NCBI RefSeq assembly: GCF_002874535.1
Contig: NZ_CP025025.1
Location: 809,839 to 873,838 of the forward strand
Length of the DNA stretch: 64,000 nt
DNA from: Mesobacillus jeotgali
Lineage (GTDB): Bacteria > Bacillota > Bacilli > Bacillales > Cytobacillaceae
Direction of reading: 5' to 3'
Of this stretch, positions 8,590 through 17,555 are shown one piece after another. The position numbers were made by a program, and so were the translations under genes. Each line of letters opens with the position of its first letter. Positions within the stretch are counted from its first letter, which is position 1. A model generated the notes under the pieces. It saw only the letters and a list, made by a program, of their open reading frames with translations. It had not been told where the DNA came from and did not search any database.

Positions 8590-9672
8590 ATGTTAGACGG
8601 AATTAAAGTAGTAGACTTCACGAATTATATCCCGGGACCTTTTGCCACGCTGAGGCTGTCTGAACTCGGGGCTGAGGTTGTCAAAATCGAAGCGCCCGAG
8701 GGAGACCCGGCAAGGAATACAGGGGAAGGATATGTGTTCAATGCCCATAACCGCGGTAAGAAGAGTATTGTCATCAATCTGAAGCAGGCAGAAGGAAAGA
8801 TGCTGGCCCTTGACTTACTGGCCAGGGCGGATGTGGTTGTAGAGAGCTTCAGGCCAGGAGTGATGGATAAGCTCGGCCTCGGTTATGAAGAGATAAAGAA
8901 AATCAACTCTGGAATCGTCTATTGCTCGGTGACGGGATACGGAAGGAACGGAGATATGAGCAGCCTGGGCAGCCATGATTTAAATTACATGAGCTTGAGT
9001 GGTGCACTGGCCCAGATGAAGGACAGCTCAGGGAGACCGATTCATCCAACCCATACGTTTTCAGACTATATGGGGGGCATGGCGGCTAGTGAGCGAATCC
9101 TGGCCGCACTTGTAGCCCGGGGGAAAACAGGGGAAGGCAGCTATCACTGCATTTCTATTGCTGACAGTATGGCTTCTCTGATGGCAAACCATGTCCTGAT
9201 TGAAAAAGAAACAGGCTATCAAAATGGCGTTTCAGTCCTGAACGGCACTGTCATTGGATATGGGCTGTACGAAACGAAGGACGGCTGCTATGTAAGCCTT
9301 GGAGCTTTGGAGCCAAAGTTCTGGCGCAACTTTTGCCAGGCTGTTGGCAGGGACGATTGGCTGTCCGCTCATTATTCCAGACCGGATAACGAAAATCCAG
9401 TTTACCTTGAGCTTGTTGATCTGTTTAAAAGCAAGCCACTTTCTGAATGGGCGGATTTTGGCTTGAAGATCGATTGCTGCCTAACACCTGTACTTGAGGC
9501 GGGAGAACTGGCTCACTATCCATATTGGAGTGAAAAGGATTTTGTAATGCCAGAAGGCCAGATTAAAATGCATGGAGATTTGCCGTCACATGAGGGGGCA
9601 GCTCCGCCGAAAAAGGGAGAACAGACAGAAGAGATTCTAAGAGAGTGGCTTAGTATAAAAAGCAGCAAATAA
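8590..9672 (+). CDS. CaiB/BaiF family (class III) CoA-transferase
   Basis: 360-aa CoA-transferase of the formyl-CoA transferase, carnitine CoA-transferase and alpha-methylacyl-CoA racemase family. The N-terminal MLDGIKVVDFTNYIPGP and GAEVVKIEAPEGDP are typical. The catalytic aspartate is predicted at residue 159 (TFSDY), matching Asp169 of formyl-CoA transferase. It starts 18 bp after the ligase stop, so they are co-transcribed. Two readings are possible: CoA exchange between acids, or racemisation of a 2-methyl acyl-CoA so that the dehydrogenase can act. The sequence does not decide. Confidence 0.9.
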   Translation: MLDGIKVVDFTNYIPGPFATLRLSELGAEVVKIEAPEGDPARNTGEGYVFNAHNRGKKSIVINLKQAEGKMLALDLLARADVVVESFRPGVMDKLGLGYEEIKKINSGIVYCSVTGYGRNGDMSSLGSHDLNYMSLSGALAQMKDSSGRPIHPTHTFSDYMGGMAASERILAALVARGKTGEGSYHCISIADSMASLMANHVLIEKETGYQNGVSVLNGTVIGYGLYETKDGCYVSLGALEPKFWRNFCQAVGRDDWLSAHYSRPDNENPVYLELVDLFKSKPLSEWADFGLKIDCCLTPVLEAGELAHYPYWSEKDFVMPEGQIKMHGDLPSHEGAAPPKKGEQTEEILREWLSIKSSK

Positions 9673-9716
9673 AAAAGGAAGATACCTATTTTAAAACTGG
9701 AAGGGGAAATGTCGGT

Positions 9717-11336
9717 ATGATGAATGTTCCATTGACAGTAGGATCGCTATTGGAAAGAGCAGAAAAGTTTTTCCCGAAAAAGCAGGTGGTGTCTCGGACA
9801 CTATCAGGTATTCACCGATTCACTTATAAGGAGATTGGCGAGAGAACCCGCAGACTTGCCAGCGCGCTTGAAAAGCTGGGTGTCCAAAAGGGCGACAAGG
9901 TCGGAACATTTGCCTGGAATCACCATCGCCATCTTGAAGTCTACTTTGCCGCTCCAGGCATGGGGGCAGTGCTCCATACAATCAACATCCGCCTGTCGCC
10001 AGAACATGTCTCTTACATTATCAATCATGCAGAAGATAAGGTATTGCTTGTCGATGAGGACCTAGTGCCGCTGATTGAGCGCAGCAAGGATCAATTTAAA
10101 ACGGTAGAGGCATACATCATCATGACCGACAAAGACGAACTGCCGGAAACAACATTGGAGCCAGTCTATTCTTATGAGGAACTTCTTCGTGAGGCTAGTC
10201 CGGAATTTGAATTCGTGAAAGATCTCGATGAAAATGATCCAGCAGGAATGTGCTATACATCGGCAACAACCGGAAATCCTAAAGGCGTTGTTTATTCCCA
10301 CAGAGGCATCGTCCTCCATAGCTTCGCGTTTGGATTGGCCGACACTGCTGCATTGTCGGAAACCGATGTGGTATTGCCTGTGGTCCCGATGTTCCATGCC
10401 AATGCCTGGGGTCTGCCATTCGCTGCGACTTGGTTCGGCTCGACCCAGGTGCTGCCTGGACCATTATTCACTCCTAAGTTGCTTGCTGATCTTATTGAAC
10501 AGGAAAAAGTCACCTTCACCGCAGGAGTGCCGACGATTTGGCTTGGCCTGCTGAATGAGCTTGAAAACGGAAGCTATGATACCTCTTCACTGAGATCGAT
10601 TGTCTGTGGTGGTTCTGCAGCGCCTCGTGGCATGATCAAGGCGTTTGAAACAAAATACAAAATCCCATTCCTGCATGCGTACGGCATGACCGAGACTACT
10701 CCGCTGGCAACGGTATCCCGCCTGAAGAGCTACCAGGTCGGCCTGGACGAAGAGGAAATTCTAGACATTCGCTCCAAGCAAGGACTCCTTGTGCCAGGCC
10801 TGGAAATGAAAGTAGTCGGCGGAAATGGCGAAGTGAAGTGGGATGGCGAGGAAATGGGAGAACTATTGCTGCGCGGACCATGGATTGCGGATGAATATTA
10901 CAAGGATGAGCGTTCGGCAGATGCATTCCGCGATGGCTGGCTGTACACTGGGGATGTGGCCACTGTTGATGAAGAAGGTGTCATCAAGCTAGTCGACCGC
11001 ACGAAGGACTTGATCAAGAGCGGCGGCGAATGGATTTCATCGGTGGATCTTGAGAATGCCCTGATGGCTCACGAGGCTGTATTCGAGGCGAGTGTCGTCG
11101 CTGTGCCACACGAGCAGTGGCAAGAACGCCCGATTGCCTGTGTCGTTCTGAAGGAGCAATACAAAAACAAACTCGATAAGCAGGAACTGCTCGACTTCAT
11201 CGCACCTCAGTTTGCCAAGTGGTGGCTGCCGGATGATGTCATATTCATGGAGGAAATCCCAAAGACCTCGGTCGGTAAGTTCTTGAAGCGCGCACTAAGA
11301 GATCAGTTGAAAGATCATCTAGTGCAGAACTCTTAA
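9717..11336 (+). CDS. Medium/long-chain fatty acid-CoA ligase
   Basis: 539-aa ANL ligase of the AlkK/medium-chain subfamily, the third ligase of the cluster. The P-loop reads [13 protein letters not shown] (Ala for the usual Gly) near residue 180. [34 protein letters not shown] and [12 protein letters not shown] follow, with C-terminal lysine in [10 protein letters not shown]. Double ATG at 9717/9720, with GGAAGGGGAAA upstream. It ends the cluster before a strong terminator. Having three different ligases next to one dehydrogenase suggests a range of acid substrates. Confidence 0.92.
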   Translation: MMNVPLTVGSLLERAEKFFPKKQVVSRTLSGIHRFTYKEIGERTRRLASALEKLGVQKGDKVGTFAWNHHRHLEVYFAAPGMGAVLHTINIRLSPEHVSYIINHAEDKVLLVDEDLVPLIERSKDQFKTVEAYIIMTDKDELPETTLEPVYSYEELLREASPEFEFVKDLDENDPAGMCYTSATTGNPKGVVYSHRGIVLHSFAFGLADTAALSETDVVLPVVPMFHANAWGLPFAATWFGSTQVLPGPLFTPKLLADLIEQEKVTFTAGVPTIWLGLLNELENGSYDTSSLRSIVCGGSAAPRGMIKAFETKYKIPFLHAYGMTETTPLATVSRLKSYQVGLDEEEILDIRSKQGLLVPGLEMKVVGGNGEVKWDGEEMGELLLRGPWIADEYYKDERSADAFRDGWLYTGDVATVDEEGVIKLVDRTKDLIKSGGEWISSVDLENALMAHEAVFEASVVAVPHEQWQERPIACVVLKEQYKNKLDKQELLDFIAPQFAKWWLPDDVIFMEEIPKTSVGKFLKRALRDQLKDHLVQNS

Positions 11337-11345
11337 TATATTTAA

Positions 11346-11381
11346 AGCAGCATCGTCTTAATTAAACGGTGCTGCTTTTTT
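11346..11381 (+). terminator. Terminator of the acid-degradation cluster
   Basis: AGCAGCATCGT pairs with ACGGTGCTGCT around an 8-9-nt loop, followed by six T residues. Confidence 0.9.
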
Positions 11382-11542
11382 AGTTGTAAAATAAATCATG
11401 ACGCCAAAAAAAATTTAGTCACTCAAAAGCAAAATAAATTATTCTCTTTCAATTCAAAAAATTCACCAAAAGAGGTATGATAGTACATATAAAATTCGTA
11501 AGCCGAAATAATCAAGATCGTTTCAACGGGGGTCTTATCTTC

Positions 11543-13267
11543 ATGAGTATATTTTCATTTGTAAAACCATATCGCATCCCGATTGCGGCTGCGCTGAGCT
11601 TGATGCTCGTCGAACTGGCTGTTGAACTAGTGCAGCCGCTGCTGATGGCTAGGATCATCGATGAAGGAATTGTCGCCAGGGACCTGGATACTGTCATCAA
11701 GTTGGGCGGAATAATGCTCGGGATTTCATTTCTTGCATTTGCATCCGGAATCACGAATTCGTTTATCGCTGCCCATGCAGGCCAAAGCTTTGGTTATGAT
11801 TTGCGCGAGAAGCTGTTCGCCAAGGTCCAGGCCTTTTCATTCACGAACTTCGGCAGTTTTCCATCATCTTCTTTGATTACAAGGATCACCAATGATGTAA
11901 CACAGCTGCAAAATACATTCTTTATGAGCTTGAGGATTGCTATGCGCGCTCCGCTGTTGGTCATCGGGGGAATCATTATGGCCATGCTCGTCAATGTGAA
12001 ACTGTCGCTTGCATTCGTCATCATTATCCCGCCTCTTTTGATTTTCCTGATATGGATCATGACAAAAGCAGCAGGCTTATTTAAAAGTGTACAAAAGCGC
12101 CTAGACAAAGTGAACGGTGTCATGAGGGAAAATCTTGTCGGCATGAGGCTGATCAAGGCTTTTGCCAGAGGCGGCTATGAAGGTACAAGATTTGAAACAG
12201 CGAACAATAACCTTAAGGATAAGACTGTATTCGCTTTAAGGGTTACTGAGGTAACAATACCTGTCCTGCTGCTATTCATGAACCTGAGTGTGATTGCCGT
12301 TCTTTGGTTTGGAAAAATAGAAGTCCAGACTGGAAACGTCTCGGTCGGTGAAGTGGTTGCGATCGTCAATTATGCAGCCAGGATTACCACTGCTTTTTCG
12401 ATGTTTTCATGGATTATTATGGTCTTTTCCCGTGCCAGAGCCTCTGCTGAGCGTGTGACCGATGTGCTGAATGAGGAAATCGACCTGGAAGATACAATCG
12501 AAAGCAGTAAGGAGTATGGGATTACCAAAGGGGAAATTGAATTTGACCAGGTGTCATTCCAGTTTCCGAGCACCAATATCCCAATACTCCAGAATCTATC
12601 CTTTTCCATTGCCTCTGGTGAAACAGTGGCTGTATTGGGGGCTACTGGTGCCGGGAAAACATCGATGTTCCAGCTGATCCCCCGGTTATATGATGTAACA
12701 AGTGGGGAAATCCGAATCGACGGCCGCAGAATCCAAGAATTTAAACTTAAAAGTCTTAGAGAGGGGATTGGCTACGTTCCCCAGGAGGCTATGCTGTTCA
12801 CTGGTTCCATCAAGGAAAATCTTGCCTGGGGCAAAAAGAATGCCACCTATGAGGAAATGGTCAAGGCCGCTTCGGATGCCCAAATCCATGACACGGTTGA
12901 AAAACTTCCCGATCGATATGATACACTTCTCGGGCAAAAGGGCGTCAATCTGTCGGGCGGACAGAAGCAACGACTATCCATTGCCCGTGCTTTAATTAAA
13001 AATCCGAGAATTCTGTTGCTCGATGACAGTACAAGTGCACTCGATTTGAAAACAGAAGCAAGGCTGCTGGATTCGATAAGCCAATACAAATGTACAACAG
13101 TCATCATCACCCAAAAGATAAGCACAGCTAAGGAAGCCGATAAAATCCTTTTGCTTGAAGATGGCTCCTTAATTGGATCTGGAGACCATGAGTATCTGCT
13201 GAAGCATTCTTCCCTTTATCAGGCTATTTACGAGTCCCAATTCGGGGAGGTGAAGGCAGGATGTTAA
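11543..13267 (+). CDS. ABC exporter half, degenerate NBD (YfiB-like)
   Basis: 574-aa half-transporter: six-helix exporter domain (about 1-310) then a nucleotide-binding domain (about 335-565) with Walker A GATGAGKTS and a normal signature LSGGQ. The catalytic glutamate after Walker B is aspartate (LLLDDSTSALD) and the switch histidine is glutamine (IITQKIS), so its own ATP site should hydrolyse poorly. An upstream in-frame ATG at 11477 overlaps a -10-like TATGAT; ATG 11543 has GGGGG ten nt upstream and fits the family. Its stop overlaps the partner's start. Substrate unknown; drugs or lipids are typical. Confidence 0.88.
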   Translation: MSIFSFVKPYRIPIAAALSLMLVELAVELVQPLLMARIIDEGIVARDLDTVIKLGGIMLGISFLAFASGITNSFIAAHAGQSFGYDLREKLFAKVQAFSFTNFGSFPSSSLITRITNDVTQLQNTFFMSLRIAMRAPLLVIGGIIMAMLVNVKLSLAFVIIIPPLLIFLIWIMTKAAGLFKSVQKRLDKVNGVMRENLVGMRLIKAFARGGYEGTRFETANNNLKDKTVFALRVTEVTIPVLLLFMNLSVIAVLWFGKIEVQTGNVSVGEVVAIVNYAARITTAFSMFSWIIMVFSRARASAERVTDVLNEEIDLEDTIESSKEYGITKGEIEFDQVSFQFPSTNIPILQNLSFSIASGETVAVLGATGAGKTSMFQLIPRLYDVTSGEIRIDGRRIQEFKLKSLREGIGYVPQEAMLFTGSIKENLAWGKKNATYEEMVKAASDAQIHDTVEKLPDRYDTLLGQKGVNLSGGQKQRLSIARALIKNPRILLLDDSTSALDLKTEARLLDSISQYKCTTVIITQKISTAKEADKILLLEDGSLIGSGDHEYLLKHSSLYQAIYESQFGEVKAGC

Positions 13268-15057
13268 AAAAACAAAAAGAAAGAAAAGCTGACCAAAGCA
13301 ATACTTCGAGAGGGATTGTACCGACGGTCAGAAGAATATGGTCATATCTAGCAGACCAGAGGAGCCTGCTGATCCTTGTCTTATTAATGGTTGTGGCCAG
13401 TTCTGCCCTGGGTCTTTTGGGACCATTCCTGATTGGGTGGGGAATTGATGAGTATTTTGCGACAGAGTCCACTGATGGATTCCTCTGGCTGTTGATCGGT
13501 CTTGGCGTTGTGTATGGGCTCCACTCTTTATCCTTGTGGCTCCAGAGCTACTGGATGATTGGGATTGCCCAGAAGACTGTCTATACAATGAGGAAACAGC
13601 TTTTTACACACTTCCATAAGCTGTCGATTGATTTCTTCAACAAACGGCAGCATGGTGAATTAATGAGCAGGGTCACCAATGATATTGAGAATGTCAGCGC
13701 AACTCTGAATTCTTCAGTCATCCAGATTTTTTCAAGTGTACTTACACTGGTGGGAACCCTTGCTGTCATGATTTGGCTGAGCCCGTTACTCACGGTGGTC
13801 ACGATGATCATTGTACCGCTAATGTTCATGGGGATGAAGTGGATTACAAGCCGGACAGGGAGGCTGTACAAAGAACAGCAGCGCCGGCTTGGTGAAATGA
13901 ATGGTTATATTGAAGAAACGATTTCTGGCCAGAAAATCATTAAATCCTTCTCGCAGGAATCGAAAGTAATTGAAGAATTTCGCATTAAAAATAAGAAGTT
14001 AAAAGAGTCCGGTTATTGGGCTCAGACCTTTACGGGGTTTATTCCGAAATTGATGAATATGCTAAATAACCTGAGCTTCACCATTGTGGCGGCAGTTGGC
14101 GGCTACTTTGCGCTTCAAGGGTACGTATCGATTGGGACAATCGTCATTTTTACTGAGTACTCCAGGCAGTTCACTAGACCTCTGAATGACCTGTCGAACC
14201 AGTTTAATACATTACTTTCTGCGGTCGCAGGAGCTGACAGGGTTTTTGATATCATCGATACAGAAGAAGAGGCGGTCGATGAGAAAGGAGCTGCTCCCCT
14301 TAAGAATATCAATGGAAAGGTCGAGTTCACGGATGTATCTTTTTCATATGAAAAAGGAGGAGATACCGTATCTGATTTGAATTTCAAAGCTGAACCAGGT
14401 CAAAGTGTTGCCTTGGTTGGACCGACAGGAGCGGGCAAGTCCACGATCATCAACTTAATTTCACGCTTTTATGAACCGGATAAAGGTAAAATTTTAATCG
14501 ATGGATATGATAGCAAAAAAATTACCCGTGAAAGCTTGCGGACACAAATGGGATTTGTCCTCCAGGATTCATTCCTTTTCCAGGGAAGCATAAGGGAAAA
14601 CATCCGCTACGGCAGACTGGACGCAACTGATAAGGAAGTAGAGCATGCTGCAAAGGCAGCAAATGCCCATTCTTTTATCCAACGCTTACCAGAAGGCTAT
14701 GATACCGTGTTGAGCCAGGATGATGCTGGCATCAGTCAGGGACAAAAGCAGCTCTTGTCCATCGCAAGGGCAATCCTGGCTGATCCGTCAATCTTGATTC
14801 TTGATGAAGCAACGAGCAGTATTGATACGATCACAGAACTTAAAATCCAGGAAGCCCTCCAGCATCTACTGAAGGGAAGAACAAGCTTCATCATCGCCCA
14901 CCGGTTGAATACGATTAAAAGCGCAGATCAAATTATTGTCATCGAAAATGGGCAAATCATTGAAAATGGCAGCCATGACGAATTGCTGGAACAAGAAGGT
15001 TTTTACCATAGTCTTTTCACTAGCCAGCTGGAAAAAAAGACATTAATGAATTATTAG
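13261..15057 (+). CDS. ABC exporter half, catalytic NBD (YfiC-like)
   Basis: 598-aa partner of the preceding half-transporter. Exporter membrane domain (about 30-330), Walker A GPTGAGKST, Walker [13 protein letters not shown] with the catalytic glutamate, and switch histidine in IIAHRLNT. Its signature motif is altered to ISQGQ. In a heterodimer this altered signature faces the degenerate Walker site of the first subunit, while the first subunit's LSGGQ faces this intact site. That is the pattern known for BmrCD and TM287/288. The ATG overlaps the upstream stop (ATGTTAA), implying translational coupling. Confidence 0.9.
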   Translation: MLKKQKERKADQSNTSRGIVPTVRRIWSYLADQRSLLILVLLMVVASSALGLLGPFLIGWGIDEYFATESTDGFLWLLIGLGVVYGLHSLSLWLQSYWMIGIAQKTVYTMRKQLFTHFHKLSIDFFNKRQHGELMSRVTNDIENVSATLNSSVIQIFSSVLTLVGTLAVMIWLSPLLTVVTMIIVPLMFMGMKWITSRTGRLYKEQQRRLGEMNGYIEETISGQKIIKSFSQESKVIEEFRIKNKKLKESGYWAQTFTGFIPKLMNMLNNLSFTIVAAVGGYFALQGYVSIGTIVIFTEYSRQFTRPLNDLSNQFNTLLSAVAGADRVFDIIDTEEEAVDEKGAAPLKNINGKVEFTDVSFSYEKGGDTVSDLNFKAEPGQSVALVGPTGAGKSTIINLISRFYEPDKGKILIDGYDSKKITRESLRTQMGFVLQDSFLFQGSIRENIRYGRLDATDKEVEHAAKAANAHSFIQRLPEGYDTVLSQDDAGISQGQKQLLSIARAILADPSILILDEATSSIDTITELKIQEALQHLLKGRTSFIIAHRLNTIKSADQIIVIENGQIIENGSHDELLEQEGFYHSLFTSQLEKKTLMNY

Positions 15058-15080
15058 GGAGCCTCCGGGTTCCTTTTTTT
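15056..15080 (+). terminator. Terminator after the ABC exporter pair
   Basis: A 6-8-bp stem (GGAGCC with GGTTCC, one G-T pair) with TCCG loop and seven T residues, immediately after the stop codon. Confidence 0.75.
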
Positions 15081-15140
15081 AATTGCTATAGCCCTTTGTT
15101 GTACACGATGTAGCGTTTTAGGCAGATAACGCTTTATATA

Positions 15141-15166
15141 CCTGACCAAGGCGCATGCACTTTTTT
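15141..15166 (+). repeat. Remnant of the dispersed structured element
   Basis: CTGACCAAGGCGCATGCACT followed by T-run matches the 3' end of the longer copies at 33719-33949 and 42162-42281 (CTGACCAAGGCGCTTGCGCT), with no upstream part. It lies in the 230-bp gap before the sensor kinase gene. Nothing else was identified in that gap except an imperfect ATGACAAA/TTTGTCGT inverted repeat. Confidence 0.55.
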
Positions 15167-15287
15167 ATAAGATATGACAAATTTCCCGGGCAATAGAGGA
15201 TTCATGAAAAGTTTGTCGTATTCCTAATATGAGAAGGCATACGTCGGGCTGTATAAAAACCAAACCTCTTCGAATGGAGACTATGAC

Positions 15288-16592
15288 ATGCTTGCTGAGA
15301 AACTTCTTTTAAATGTCCTTATTATCCTGCTGCCAATCTTTATTCATAGTGTCCTTTTTGATAATAAAAGGGTTGGGAAATCTCCTTACTTGTGCGGCGT
15401 GCTGCAAAGTGTTGCTGTGTTTCTTTCTCTTGCTTTTTCGTTTGAAGATGGCGGTTTGTACTGGGACCTTCGCTACGTGCCGATGGTGGTGGCCTTTTTA
15501 TATGGCGGCCCAATTGCAGGTACTATGGTATTGGTTACCTATCTGGCAACAAGGACATTCATGGGTGGAGACCTGTTGCTCGGGTATGTGAGCGGTTTTC
15601 TGGCCGCGGTAATTCCATTCATGTTCATGAAGAAATTTTGGACCTTCGATGCAAAGAAGAGAATTAGGACAACAGTCCTTGTTGGTTTATGGCCTTCACT
15701 TTCAATGCTGGTGATTCTTGTGGCTAATATGTTGATTAATGAAGCATCAGCTGAAAACACGAACCAAATTATGTTGAATATCGCGATCTTTGGCGCAATA
15801 CAGGTTTGTGCCGTATGGATTGTGGCGATTTTGAATGAGTCCTTGATCGAAAAGGATTTAATGAAAAAAGAAATCCTGCGCGCTGAAAAACTGAATACAC
15901 TGGGTGAACTAGCTGCATCCATTGCGCACGAAATCCGGAATCCTTTAACAGTGGTTAAGGGGTTCTTACAGATGATGCATAAGCAAGAAAAAGGGGATAA
16001 TCATTACTATTTGAGCTTAGTCCTGACTGAACTCGGCAGGGCGGAATCCATCATAAATGATTATCTGAATTTTGCCAAGCCTCAATTTGAAAAAATGGAA
16101 GGTGCCGAGCTGGCGGGAATCATTACAGAAGTCACATTGCTTTTAGAGGCATTTGCTGCAAAGGAAGGAGTCCAGGTGAATGTCAAGCTGGAGTGGGGGA
16201 TCTTTGTAAAAACGGACAGGAACCAGCTGAAACAAGCTCTTGTTAATATTATAAAGAACGGGATCGAGGCTACGGATGAGGGCGGGGAAGTTAACATCAG
16301 TCAGGTCTCGACCGGGAATGAATCATATATTGTAATATCAGATACGGGAAAGGGAATGGATAGTGCGCAAATTGCCAGACTTGGTACATTATTTTATACA
16401 ACCAAAGATAAAGGAACAGGACTGGGTACCTCCGTTTCAATCAAAATCATAGAAACGATGGGAGGATCCATTTCATTCAAGAGTGAGAAAGGGGTTGGGA
16501 CGGAAGTTACCATCATACTCCCTACATTTTTAACATCTAGCTCGAACGTTGCGCATGACTCTGTAAAACGTGATGTGGTAATGAAACAATGA
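15288..16592 (+). CDS. Membrane sensor histidine kinase, KinB-like (5TMR/LytS-type input)
   Basis: 434-aa kinase. The N-terminal 190 residues hold five to six hydrophobic helices of the 5TM-LytS kind. A HisKA domain carries the phosphorylated histidine in SIAHEIRNPLTVVKG near residue 214, and an ATPase domain has N-box NIIKNGIEA, G1 ISDTGKGMD and GTGLGTS. No response regulator is adjacent, as for the sporulation phosphorelay kinases, and length and topology resemble B. subtilis KinB (from memory). A role in feeding the Spo0F phosphorelay is therefore a reasonable inference but unproven. GGAG lies 9 nt before the ATG. Confidence 0.8.
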   Translation: MLAEKLLLNVLIILLPIFIHSVLFDNKRVGKSPYLCGVLQSVAVFLSLAFSFEDGGLYWDLRYVPMVVAFLYGGPIAGTMVLVTYLATRTFMGGDLLLGYVSGFLAAVIPFMFMKKFWTFDAKKRIRTTVLVGLWPSLSMLVILVANMLINEASAENTNQIMLNIAIFGAIQVCAVWIVAILNESLIEKDLMKKEILRAEKLNTLGELAASIAHEIRNPLTVVKGFLQMMHKQEKGDNHYYLSLVLTELGRAESIINDYLNFAKPQFEKMEGAELAGIITEVTLLLEAFAAKEGVQVNVKLEWGIFVKTDRNQLKQALVNIIKNGIEATDEGGEVNISQVSTGNESYIVISDTGKGMDSAQIARLGTLFYTTKDKGTGLGTSVSIKIIETMGGSISFKSEKGVGTEVTIILPTFLTSSSNVAHDSVKRDVVMKQ

Positions 16593-16620
16593 CCCAGTGG
16601 ACTTTTCCCACTGGGCTTTA
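16593..16620. terminator. Terminator between the sensor kinase and the convergent response regulator
   Basis: CCCAGTGG (16593-16600) pairs with CCACTGGG (16608-16615), followed by CTTTA. It lies between convergent genes and may serve both. Confidence 0.75.
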
Positions 16621-16635
16621 CACTTTGATAAGTAT

Positions 16636-17550
16636 TTATGAATTGATTGACTTTCTTGCCTCCATGTATAACGCTTGCATGAATTTTTTTATGTTAGAGC
16701 GGGGAGGATTTGCACATATCTCCGTTTTGCCTTCTAACTCAAGCATTTTCATTCGAACCTGTGTATAGTCAAAAAAGGAACTGCTAAAATGCTCAAATTT
16801 GGGATTCGAATAATCAGTCAGGCCTAATGAAGCCAGATGTTCTAAGGCCTGTTGGAGAGCCCTTCGAACTCGCTGTTCACCGGCTTTCACCTCTTTTCGA
16901 ATTTCAGCAGCAGAAGCGTTTACTCCTAGGCGTTTTTTCATGATCTCCTCAAATAAATCTTTCAAGGGAGGTATTTCTTTGACTCCATTCTGCTCATGTT
17001 CGTAAAGGATGCATAGCAAATCCAGAAGATCTTTATTGCCACTTTCACTGATGATTCCTAATTCGAATAAGATGTCCTTCCCTGCACCAACAATCGAAAG
17101 TGTACTTTTTGGGGTCTTTGTCTTTGTCTTGAATCCTGGAATCATGTTGAGTGATCGCTGTATATCCACAAGTGATTTTTGTAGTAACAGGTTTTCGCAC
17201 ACTTTCTTGATGACGCTTGATACTTCAAGCTTATTAAGCGGTTTGGTAATATAGTAATCTACTCCCAGTCTATATGCTTCACCAATTAGTTCTTTCGATT
17301 CCACTTGTGAAATCATTATAACTTTTCCAGTGAATGAAGGACTTATTTCTCTTATAGTTTCCAAACCGTCACGATTTGGCATCAATAAATCAACCAGCAA
17401 TATATCAATATCCTTAGCTTCTAGGATATCAGAATATACTTCAGAACCATCTTCAGCCTCGCCTACAACTGTTCCGAAATCCTGGTCTTCAATTATATTT
17501 GCCAGCATCGCTCTTATAGCTGGTGAATCATCCACAATGAAAAAACGCAT
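16636..17550 (-). CDS. Response regulator, GlnL (YcbB)-type
   Basis: 304-aa regulator. The receiver domain (about 1-120) has the acidic pair in FFIVDDSP, phosphorylation site Asp54 (LLVDLLMPNRDG), and the conserved lysine in YYITKPLNK. The C-terminal half (about 155-300) resembles the YcbB DNA-binding domain of B. subtilis GlnL rather than a winged helix or LuxR domain. TAGGAGGG precedes the ATG. It sits 5 bp after the kinase gene and forms a two-component pair. Its neighbours are C4-dicarboxylate and aspartate genes rather than glutaminase, so the signal is more likely a dicarboxylate or aspartate than glutamine (inference). Confidence 0.85.
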   Translation of the reverse strand: MRFFIVDDSPAIRAMLANIIEDQDFGTVVGEAEDGSEVYSDILEAKDIDILLVDLLMPNRDGLETIREISPSFTGKVIMISQVESKELIGEAYRLGVDYYITKPLNKLEVSSVIKKVCENLLLQKSLVDIQRSLNMIPGFKTKTKTPKSTLSIVGAGKDILFELGIISESGNKDLLDLLCILYEHEQNGVKEIPPLKDLFEEIMKKRLGVNASAAEIRKEVKAGEQRVRRALQQALEHLASLGLTDYSNPKFEHFSSSFFDYTQVRMKMLELEGKTEICANPPRSNIKKFMQALYMEARKSINS

Positions 17551-17555
17551 TTTAA

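Noticed and set aside
11477..11542. Upstream ATG of the first ABC exporter half
   Set aside because: Overlaps a -10-like TATGAT, has no ribosome site and would add 22 residues not found in the family; ATG 11543 is better.
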